This document shows positions 1 to 6,268 of a stretch of 10,102 bases of DNA, in pieces. The notes under the pieces were generated by a model that was not told where the DNA came from, did no database searches, and saw only the letters and a list, made by a program, of their open reading frames with translations. The position numbers and the translations under genes were made by a program. The DNA is taken from contig PCAT01000059.1 in the NCBI GenBank assembly GCA_002730655.1, positions 1 to 10,102 on the forward strand, read 5' to 3'. This stretch comes from Balneola sp. (lineage in GTDB: Bacteria; Bacteroidota; Rhodothermia; Balneolales; Balneolaceae). The stretch's first letter is position 1, and each line of letters opens with the position of its first letter.

Positions 1-98
1 ATGAGGTGGACGGATTTATATCCAACAACGCTATTTACGAGATGGGCTCTTTTTCGGTTAGGTAGTTGAGCTAGGTGGTTTATATTTAGATGTTTCAT
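1..98 (-). CDS. Flavin reductase domain protein, N-terminus only (partial, runs off left edge)
   Basis: On the minus strand an ATG at 98-96 opens a frame of 32 codons that stays open to the window edge. It begins MKHLNINHLAQL and continues RKRAHLVNSVVGYKSVHL. This resembles the N-terminus of FMN-binding flavin-reductase-like proteins of Bacteroidota and relatives, which start MKH..., then a (K/R)RA(N/H)LVNS..G(F/Y)K...LIGT stretch before the FMN-binding split barrel. The catalytic/FMN part lies outside the window, so function rests on this short N-terminal match from memory. The gene is divergent from gcvT, with 183 bases between the two starts. No strong Shine-Dalgarno sequence is seen; GAAG lies about 13 bases upstream. 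Short plus-strand frames over the same bases (ending 65 and 69) are possible tails of another gene but look less like a known family. Confidence 0.55.
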   Translation of the reverse strand, partial: MKHLNINHLAQLPNRKRAHLVNSVVGYKSVHL

Positions 99-281
99 AG
101 AATAGATATATTCTTCAATTGTAATCGTGATATAATTTTTTATGTTGTTAACCTAATATTCGGTTATATCATTCTAAGCTAAACACATACCTTATATAAA
201 AAATCACTAAATTTGTCCCGTTCATTTAGCTCATAAAAAACTATATAAAAGACTCCATCATTCACTGTCAAATCATATTTT
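99..281. promoter_or_regulatory. Divergent intergenic spacer between flavin reductase-like gene and gcvT
   Basis: This 183-base AT-rich spacer separates two outward-facing starts, so it should hold the promoters of both. It contains a TAnnTTTG box at 208-215 and a weak inverted repeat TAACC/GGTTA (149-153 and 162-166, 8-base loop). No recognisable riboswitch is visible; in particular I see no convincing glycine-riboswitch core ahead of gcvT, although I could not fold the RNA. There is no Shine-Dalgarno sequence ahead of gcvT, only an A/T-rich leader, which is common in Bacteroidota-like bacteria. Confidence 0.5.
208..215 (+). promoter_or_regulatory. Candidate -7 box (TAAATTTG) for the gcvT operon
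   Basis: TAAATTTG fits the TAnnTTTG -7 consensus known for the primary sigma factor of Bacteroidetes. It lies 66 bases before the gcvT ATG, implying a leader of about 55-60 bases. The partner TTG at about -33 is not evident at the expected distance, so this is only a candidate. Confidence 0.35.
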
Positions 282-1379
282 ATGTCTGAACGCTTAAAAC
301 GAACACCTTTTTTTGCTCAACATCTTAAAGAAGGAGCTAAAATGGTTCCTTTTGCCGGATTTGAAATGCCTATTCAATATCATGGAATAAAAGTAGAGCA
401 TCGTGCTGTACGAGGAAATGTAGGTCTTTTTGATGTATCACATATGGGTGAGTTTTTGGTGCGAGGTCCTAGGGCGTTGGAGCTACTCCAGTGGGTTACA
501 GTTAATGATGTATCAATCTTAACTGTTGGAAAGGCGCAGTATAGCTGTATGTGTTATGAAGATGGAGGTATAGTAGATGATTTGATTATTTACCGATTGG
601 CTTCCGAAGAATATATGATGGTAGTTAATGGAGCCAATATTGATAAGGATTGGGATTGGTTGCTCTCTCAAAATACTATGGGCGCAGAGTTGGAGAATGC
701 ATCTGATGACTATGTGCTACTTGCGCTGCAAGGACCCAAATCAGCTGAACTTTTATCGAAGCTTACTGATACCGATGTTCAGCAAATACCGTTTTATGCA
801 TTTGAACATGGCCAGGTGAGTGAGGTGCCTTGTTTGATTAGTGCCACCGGATATACGGGTGAAAAGGGATTTGAGCTTTACTTTAATAGTGCAAAATATG
901 ACGTAGGAAAGGTGTTTGAGGCGCTTGTTGCAAAGGGTGCGGCATACGGTTTAGAACTGTGTGGTTTAGGGGCTAGAGATACCCTTCGTTTAGAGAAAGG
1001 CTATGCATTATATGGGAACGAAATTACGGAAGAAACCCACCCACTTCAGGCTCGTTTAGGATGGATTCTTAAGTTTTCAAAAGGGCTATTTATTGGCTCG
1101 CAGGCACTCGTTGAAATAAAAGAAAAGGGGATAGAAAAAAGATTAATTGGTTTTGTCGTCGATCAAGAAAAAGCCATACCACGTAAAGATTATGAATTGT
1201 TAGACGCCCAATCCAATATTATTGGTAAGGTTACCAGCGGTGGAATGTCAATTTCATTAGAAAAAGGTATAGGCATGGCTTATGTACAAACCAATGCTTT
1301 GGCATCAAATGAACCTATAGTTATTCAAATAAGAAATAAAGAAGTTCCAATTACGTTAACTTCTCTCCCTTTTGTATAG
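282..1379 (+). CDS. gcvT: Aminomethyltransferase (glycine cleavage system T protein)
   Basis: This 365-aa protein has the full length expected for GcvT. In the glycine cleavage system it moves the methylene group from the aminomethyl-lipoyl arm of GcvH to tetrahydrofolate and releases ammonia. It acts in the cytoplasm with GcvP, GcvH and lipoamide dehydrogenase. Family landmarks in order are: TPFFAQHLKEGAKMVPFAGFEMP (residues 8-30, abbreviated TP..H...GAKMVPFAGFEMP), GLFDVSHMGE (48-57), GGIVDDLIIY (95-104, containing the catalytic Asp region), LALQGP (147-152), ATGYTGEKGFELY (188-200), GARDTLRLEKG (230-240), YGNEI (244-248), and the C-terminal barrel motif SGGMSISLEKGIGMAYV (319-335). The ATG at 282 places the N-terminal motif at its usual distance. 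No gcvH or gcvP is in the window, so the system is dispersed here. It is the first gene of the plus-strand run; comB follows after 19 bases. Confidence 0.96.
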   Translation: MSERLKRTPFFAQHLKEGAKMVPFAGFEMPIQYHGIKVEHRAVRGNVGLFDVSHMGEFLVRGPRALELLQWVTVNDVSILTVGKAQYSCMCYEDGGIVDDLIIYRLASEEYMMVVNGANIDKDWDWLLSQNTMGAELENASDDYVLLALQGPKSAELLSKLTDTDVQQIPFYAFEHGQVSEVPCLISATGYTGEKGFELYFNSAKYDVGKVFEALVAKGAAYGLELCGLGARDTLRLEKGYALYGNEITEETHPLQARLGWILKFSKGLFIGSQALVEIKEKGIEKRLIGFVVDQEKAIPRKDYELLDAQSNIIGKVTSGGMSISLEKGIGMAYVQTNALASNEPIVIQIRNKEVPITLTSLPFV

Positions 1380-1384
1380 GGTAT

Positions 1385-1389
1385 AAAGG
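1385..1389 (+). promoter_or_regulatory. Ribosome binding site that fixes the comB start
   Basis: AAAGG sits 9 bases before the ATG at 1399. Two earlier ATGs (1391 and 1395) lie in other frames; the 1391 frame closes after six codons (TAG at 1409-1411). The site therefore supports 1399 as the start. Confidence 0.5.
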
Positions 1390-1398
1390 TATGAATGT

Positions 1399-2136
1399 AT
1401 GTCAGATTTAGCGAAAATAGATGTGTATTTTTCAGTACAAGGATTCCAAGAAGAGGATGTTCGTGGTAAAACGGTAGTTATAATTGACGTACTTAGAGCG
1501 AGTTCTTCTATGATTCAAGCGCTTCATAATGGGGCGAGTAAAGTGATTCCAGTAGAAGACTTATCAGCAGCAGCTCGAATTGCACAAACTATGGAAGTAG
1601 GAGATTTCTTACTGTGTGGAGAGCAAGATGGTATCAAGATAAATGGCTACCACTTAGGAAATTCTCCTTTAGAGTATACTGCTGATCTGGTACAAGGAAA
1701 AACCTTAATCTTTAATACGACTAATGGGACCAAAGCCATAAAAAAAGCTACTTTGGCCAAGCAAATTTATATTGGTACATTCTTAAATATGAGTTCTATA
1801 GTCCGCATGATTCAACAATGTACTGATGAGGTGGTGCTTATTTGCTCTGGCTGGAGAGGAAAACAGTCACTAGAGGATACCTTATGTGCAGGCACAATCC
1901 TGGATGCATTAGGGGCGGGTAACCAATCCCAAATATTAAAAGATGGAGCCAAAATCTCCTTTGCACTTTTTCAGCAATATGGAGACTCGGTAGTGGATAC
2001 TATTTTTCATAGTGATCATGCGAATCGATTAAAAGATTTGGTCTCGGAGGATGATATAAGTTTTTGTTCAAAATCGAATACTCATGATGTCTTACCCGTA
2101 ATGAAAGATGGAATCATTATAATAAACCATGATTAA
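1399..2136 (+). CDS. comB: 2-phosphosulfolactate phosphatase family protein (ComB)
   Basis: This 245-aa protein matches ComB, a Mg-dependent acid phosphatase that converts (2R)-2-phospho-3-sulfolactate to 3-sulfolactate, a step first described in coenzyme M synthesis of methanogens. Visible family motifs are VVIIDVLRASSSM (residues 26-38), a GEQDGIKINGYHLGNSP run (74-90) that includes the G(E)xxGxxxxGxxxGNSP signature, FNTTNGTKA (105-113), ICSGWRGK (148-155) and EDTLCAG (159-165). Length and motif order are complete and no key block is missing. In bacteria outside methanogens the true product is often unclear: sulfolactate may be an osmolyte, a sulfonate-pool intermediate, or the enzyme may act on another phospho-ester. 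No comA or comC homolog is adjacent. It lies 19 bases after gcvT and 8 bases before ftsK, so it is probably co-transcribed with both. Confidence 0.88.
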   Translation: MSDLAKIDVYFSVQGFQEEDVRGKTVVIIDVLRASSSMIQALHNGASKVIPVEDLSAAARIAQTMEVGDFLLCGEQDGIKINGYHLGNSPLEYTADLVQGKTLIFNTTNGTKAIKKATLAKQIYIGTFLNMSSIVRMIQQCTDEVVLICSGWRGKQSLEDTLCAGTILDALGAGNQSQILKDGAKISFALFQQYGDSVVDTIFHSDHANRLKDLVSEDDISFCSKSNTHDVLPVMKDGIIIINHD

Positions 2137-2144
2137 GTAGACGA

Positions 2145-4613
2145 ATGGCAAAAAAAACCAATAATAATTCAGTAAGTGGTGGCCGTAACTCTAGTGCCAG
2201 AAAAGTTGAAATTATTGGGATTTCACTAATTGCTATTGCAGTATTGATTGGGTTGTGTATTCTTTCATATACTCCTGAAGATTATCAGTATCTGCAGACC
2301 TTAACAGTCACCGATATTTATAAGCCTGACGCTTCTGCTCGGATGATACAGAATTGGTTAGGTCCCTTGGGCGCATTTTTATCCAATCTCCTTGTGTATT
2401 ACACTTTTGGATATCCAAGCATTATTTTTTCTCTTCTTCTAGTTTACATCGGGTGGCATGTTTTTAGACAGCGCTCGTTGCAAGATAAATACCAGACCAT
2501 AGCACTTAGTTTATGGGCTATGGTATTGATTTCGACATTCTTAGGTTGGACCCACTCTAATTGGGAATTTCCCCAGCAAGCAGATTGGAGCGGTTCAGCG
2601 GGGCTCCAACTCTCTGGTATTCTGCAAAATATAACTGGCATTGCCTCATTATTTATTTTATTGGTGTTGTTGAGTATGAATGTATTGTTATTTGTTGACC
2701 GTGATTTGCAAAAAACTATAGACAACTTTAAATATTGGTGGAATGATTTTAAAGATAAACGGAAGAATAAAAAAATTGAAAGGGAAGCTTTAAAACAGCA
2801 AAAAATAGAAAAACGACTAAAGCGTATTGCAGATAAAAAAGCTGAGTTGGATAGTAGCAATGACAAAAAAGAGCAGGTTGATATTGATGAAATTATTGAG
2901 CGATCAAAGGTTGAAGACGAAAAGCGATTGGAACAGCAGCGCGCAGAGGCCTCAAAAGTGGACTTGCGCCCCAGAGCAGAATTGGTAAAAAGTGACGAAA
3001 ATAAGAGTCTGCAGGCAACCCCAGGGATAGATGAAGTTGAAGTTTCGGTTTTTGTGGGGGAAGAGGAGGAACAAGCCGATGATAAAGAGTTAGATCGTCA
3101 GAATAGAGAAAAAGCTAAGGAAGCGCCGGTTATACGGTATCAATTTCCAACTGTTGATCTGCTAAACACCCCACCAAATGAGGGGAATGAAGTTGATTTG
3201 CAGGAAATTCAGGAGAATAAGCGTATTATCATGGAGAAACTGAGTCAGCATAGAATTGATATTTTAGGCATAAATGCGATTGTTGGACCAACGGTGACTT
3301 TGTATGAACTACAGCCTGCCCCAGATGTAAAGATTAGTAAGATTGAGAGTTATGCTAATGATCTAAAAATGGCAACTGCGGCTAAAGGACTTAGGATTTT
3401 AGCCCCCATTCCAGGTAAATCTGCGGTGGGAATTGAGGTTCCTAATAACACCCGTGAGACGGTTTACATTAAGCAAGTGATTAAAACGCGAAAATTTGTA
3501 GAGACCGATATGGCCTTGCCCGTTGCCTTTGGGAAGACCATTGAAAATGAGGTTTTTATGATGGATCTAGCTAAAATGCCTCATTTGTTGGTTGCAGGTG
3601 CTACGGGTTCAGGTAAGTCAGTAGGTATTAATACTATTATTACTTGTTTGTTATACAAATGTCATCCAGATAATTTAAAGTTTGTCATGATTGATCCGAA
3701 GAAGATCGAATTATCTCTTTATAGAAATATCCAGAATCACTTTTTGGCTATGTTACCGGATTCCGATGAGCCCATAATAACGGATACTTCTAAGGCGCTT
3801 GAAACGTTGAATAGTGTTACCAAGGAAATGGATGAACGTTATGATTTGCTAAAAATGGCTATGGTTCGGGATATAAAAGCATATAATAAGAAGTTTAAAG
3901 AGGAAGGGCTCGAGGCAGAATTAGGGCATCGACACTTACCTTATATTGTAGTTATAATCGATGAACTTGCTGACTTAATGATGACCGCAGGGAAGCAAAT
4001 TGAAGAACCTATTGCGCGAATTGCTCAATTAGCGCGTGCTGTGGGAATTCATCTTGTAGTGGCTACGCAACGACCGTCGGTAAACGTAATTACAGGGACT
4101 ATTAAAGCAAATTTCCCAGCTCGTTTGGCTTATCAGGTTGCATCAAAGGTAGATTCTAGAACTATACTAGATGTTGGGGGTGCGGATCAATTAGTAGGGA
4201 TGGGTGATATGTTATTTACCAATGGTGCAGGTATGACTCGCATACAAAATGCTTTTGTATCAACAGAAGAAGTTGAGAGAATAAATGGTTTTGTTGGCTC
4301 GCAAGCTGGATACAAAGAGCCATTTTATCTTCCAATCGTGCATGATGAAAGCTCTGGTGGAGTCCCTGATCCATTAGAAGATATTGATGATATGTTCGAA
4401 ACGGCTGCAAAAGTAGTCATTTTACACCAACAAGGGTCGGTTTCGCTGCTCCAACGCAAGCTAAAAATAGGGTATAACCGGGCTGGACGAATAATCGATC
4501 AACTTTTTAATGCGGGTGTTGTTGGGCCTTATCAAGGTAGTACAGCTCGAGATGTTTTAGTGGAAACCGAGGAAGAGCTCCAAGAAATATTGGATGGGCT
4601 CAATGATCTTTAA
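2145..4613 (+). CDS. ftsK: DNA translocase FtsK
   Basis: This 822-aa protein is a full-length FtsK/SpoIIIE-type septal DNA pump that moves the chromosome terminus through the closing septum and, in many bacteria, activates XerCD at dif. Roughly residues 1-190 are a membrane module with about four hydrophobic helices (near 22-42, 75-107, 122-136 and 163-184). Residues about 190-330 are a highly charged, Lys/Glu/Asp-rich cytoplasmic linker. The RecA-like motor follows, with Walker A GATGSGKS at 485-492 and Walker B IVVIIDELADLMM ending around Asp606-Glu607. QLARAVGIHLVVATQRPSV, a typical FtsK run, comes after it. The C-terminal winged-helix gamma domain (about 748-815) contains IGYNRAGRIIDQL, as in gamma domains that read KOPS-type polarity signals. 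The linker is short compared with E. coli FtsK, as in most non-enterobacterial homologs. Its last 20 bases overlap the annotated start of the LolA-like gene. Confidence 0.97.
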   Translation: MAKKTNNNSVSGGRNSSARKVEIIGISLIAIAVLIGLCILSYTPEDYQYLQTLTVTDIYKPDASARMIQNWLGPLGAFLSNLLVYYTFGYPSIIFSLLLVYIGWHVFRQRSLQDKYQTIALSLWAMVLISTFLGWTHSNWEFPQQADWSGSAGLQLSGILQNITGIASLFILLVLLSMNVLLFVDRDLQKTIDNFKYWWNDFKDKRKNKKIEREALKQQKIEKRLKRIADKKAELDSSNDKKEQVDIDEIIERSKVEDEKRLEQQRAEASKVDLRPRAELVKSDENKSLQATPGIDEVEVSVFVGEEEEQADDKELDRQNREKAKEAPVIRYQFPTVDLLNTPPNEGNEVDLQEIQENKRIIMEKLSQHRIDILGINAIVGPTVTLYELQPAPDVKISKIESYANDLKMATAAKGLRILAPIPGKSAVGIEVPNNTRETVYIKQVIKTRKFVETDMALPVAFGKTIENEVFMMDLAKMPHLLVAGATGSGKSVGINTIITCLLYKCHPDNLKFVMIDPKKIELSLYRNIQNHFLAMLPDSDEPIITDTSKALETLNSVTKEMDERYDLLKMAMVRDIKAYNKKFKEEGLEAELGHRHLPYIVVIIDELADLMMTAGKQIEEPIARIAQLARAVGIHLVVATQRPSVNVITGTIKANFPARLAYQVASKVDSRTILDVGGADQLVGMGDMLFTNGAGMTRIQNAFVSTEEVERINGFVGSQAGYKEPFYLPIVHDESSGGVPDPLEDIDDMFETAAKVVILHQQGSVSLLQRKLKIGYNRAGRIIDQLFNAGVVGPYQGSTARDVLVETEEELQEILDGLNDL

Positions 4614-5253
4614 ACGATCATTATTGGGTTATTTTAGTCGACCGATAAGGTGTTGGTTAAGCCTAATCGTGGCGCTTCTTCTAGGAGCCCCTCTCCTTGC
4701 TCAGGTAAATTATCTTAATTTAATCCAAGATGAATTACGGAACGGAGCAATTTTATCGGCTCAATTTAATTATGAGTTTATCGACGCGTATACTCAGGAA
4801 ACATCAAGTAATGAAGGCAGTATATGGATAGGATGGCAACAATATAGAATAGAGACAGTCGGACAGATCATTGTGATAAATGGAGACCTATCCAAGGTGC
4901 TTGATCGTGGTAGAAATAGGGTTATTATCAGTGAGTATGATTCGGAACTTGATGATTTTGCCCCATCAAAAATTATTGGAGGGCTAGGAAATACCTATCA
5001 AGTGGTAAATACTAAGAGCTGGCACAATACTCAGGAATTCAATCTTCAAAGCTCAGATTCTTTCAGCACCTTTGAGCAGATGAGTATCCGTATCGATTCT
5101 GATCTTAAGCCAGTTGATTTTTCAGCCTTAGATATGGGAGCTAATCGAATGCGAACTAGTTTTTCTGAAGTTAAGTACCTCACTTCCAGCAATAATTTAT
5201 TTGAACTAATTATCCCGAAAAGTGCCGAAATAATTGATATGCGCTATGAATAA
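4594..5253 (+). CDS. LolA-like outer-membrane lipoprotein carrier family protein, secreted
   Basis: This 219-aa protein has a signal peptide: basic residues to Arg19, a hydrophobic core around 21-34 (WLSLIVALLLGAPLLA) and likely cleavage near Ala36-Gln37. There is no lipobox Cys, so it should be a soluble periplasmic protein. The mature part fits the LolA/LolB-like fold: an early ILSAQFNYEF strand (53-62), WQQYRIET (81-88, the Y/F-R-x-E position of LolA), an EYDSELDDFAPSKI segment (114-127) and the C-terminal ELIIPKSAEIIDMR (204-217), which resembles the LolA ending ...P.g.evID. LolA chaperones lipoproteins across the periplasm; similarity here is modest, so carrier activity is inferred. An alternative ATG at 4603 gives a 216-aa product with the same signal peptide. 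The start overlaps the ftsK end, suggesting translational coupling. Confidence 0.72.
   Translation: MGSMIFKRSLLGYFSRPIRCWLSLIVALLLGAPLLAQVNYLNLIQDELRNGAILSAQFNYEFIDAYTQETSSNEGSIWIGWQQYRIETVGQIIVINGDLSKVLDRGRNRVIISEYDSELDDFAPSKIIGGLGNTYQVVNTKSWHNTQEFNLQSSDSFSTFEQMSIRIDSDLKPVDFSALDMGANRMRTSFSEVKYLTSSNNLFELIIPKSAEIIDMRYE
4603..4613 (+). other. ftsK / lolA-like gene overlap
   Basis: The end of ftsK contains two in-frame starts for the next gene (4594 and 4603); the second forms an 11-base overlap, ATG...TAA. The same pattern of a start codon just inside the previous stop occurs at 5246-5253, 6261-6268, 8287-8290 and 9594, which supports one coupled translation unit. Confidence 0.6.
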
Positions 5254-6268
5254 GTCTGTAAAATACATTGTTGGTATTATTTTTGCGGCTTTTTTCTTGT
5301 GGCTATCTTTTTCAGACGTGTCTTTTGAAGAACTTAGAAAAGCAACCAAAGACATCAGTTGGTCATGGTTAATCCCCTTCAGTATGGCACTAACTTTTTC
5401 CCACTATATTCGAGCAGAGCGTTGGAGGCTTTTACTAGGGGAGACTACACTTCATGCTCATCGGACTACCCTTTTTGCAGGGGTAATGTTTGGGTATCTA
5501 ATTAATATACCCTTTCCTAGATTAGGTGAAATATCTCGCCCTATGTATGTTGCTAAGCAGCTAGGAGAAAGCAATTCTAAGCTTGTAGGAACCATAGTTA
5601 TTGAGCGCTTAATTGATGTTATTTCCATGTTTATTATCATGGGATTAGTGGCCTATTTTTTGTTATCTGATGTAGATACATTAAGCCGACTATTTGGAAT
5701 AGACTTGGCCAATAGTCAAGTATATTCAGCTCTTTTTTTAAATATGTGGCCATTAATATTGCTTGGAATAGGGCTAATTTTTTTGGGATGGGTTATCTTT
5801 AAAAGACTGAATAATACAAGCTATAAATCTATATGGTTATTCAAAACAAAAGAAATAATAGCTCACTTTGTAGAAGGCTTATTGAGTATAAAAAAATTAC
5901 AACAACCTCTTTTGTTTGTGGGGTATACCGTTATTATCTGGATTGGATATATTGCCATGATGTATATCCCGCTTTGGATGTTTGATCTACCCTTGCGATT
6001 TGACCTAGGTTGGGCAGATGCCGCTATTTTAACAATGGCCTCAGCGATAGCATTATCCATTCCAAGCCCAGGCGGTATAGGAAGTTATCATTATTTTATT
6101 AGCTATAGTTTGGGCATTTTGTATACAATTCCAGAGCCTACAGGCTTAGCTTTTGCTACTATTACACATGCTGCAACCATGGCTATGGTTATACTTATTG
6201 CCCCTGCTGCCTTAGCGATGGATAAGTTTCTTTTGTTACAGCGTGAGTCTACTGCCTCCAATGTCTAA
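5246..6268 (+). CDS. YbhN / lysylphosphatidylglycerol-synthase-TM family (flippase-like) membrane protein
   Basis: This polytopic inner-membrane protein of about 340 aa matches the LPG_synthase_TM (UPF0104/YbhN/AglD) family. Diagnostic segments are FSHYIRAERWRLLLG (51-65), GEISRPMYVAKQLGESNSKL (94-113), IVIERLIDVISM (117-128) and IPSPGGIGSYHYF (272-284). Seven to eight hydrophobic stretches are visible. The C-terminal aminoacyl-transferase domain of MprF is absent, so lysyl transfer to lipid is not expected; a lipid or glycolipid transport or flipping role is inferred. The longest open frame begins at a TTG (5234). I prefer the ATG at 5246, which gives MNKSVKYIVG followed directly by the first helix and an 8-base ATGAATAA overlap with the preceding stop. 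The same overlap geometry recurs at the next gene. Confidence 0.83.
   Translation: MNKSVKYIVGIIFAAFFLWLSFSDVSFEELRKATKDISWSWLIPFSMALTFSHYIRAERWRLLLGETTLHAHRTTLFAGVMFGYLINIPFPRLGEISRPMYVAKQLGESNSKLVGTIVIERLIDVISMFIIMGLVAYFLLSDVDTLSRLFGIDLANSQVYSALFLNMWPLILLGIGLIFLGWVIFKRLNNTSYKSIWLFKTKEIIAHFVEGLLSIKKLQQPLLFVGYTVIIWIGYIAMMYIPLWMFDLPLRFDLGWADAAILTMASAIALSIPSPGGIGSYHYFISYSLGILYTIPEPTGLAFATITHAATMAMVILIAPAALAMDKFLLLQRESTASNV

Noticed and set aside
1..69. Short plus-strand frames (one ending at 65, one at 69) as the tail of an upstream gene
   Set aside because: They compete with the minus-strand frame, whose start and N-terminal residues fit a known family; the plus-strand tails matched nothing I recognise.
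149..166. Inverted repeat TAACC/GGTTA as an operator or terminator
   Set aside because: Arms are only five bases, with an eight-base loop and no T-run; this is expected by chance in AT-rich DNA.
2444..2866. Minus-strand open frame of about 140 codons inside ftsK
   Set aside because: It lies wholly within a clear ftsK reading frame and its residues show no domain pattern; it is a shadow of the coding strand.
5234..5245. TTG start for the YbhN-like gene
   Set aside because: ATG at 5246 directly precedes the basic residues and first helix and gives the same overlap geometry as the next junction.
6243..6260. GTG start for the barrel gene
   Set aside because: It would lengthen an already over-long pre-signal region; ATG at 6261 or 6330 is more likely.
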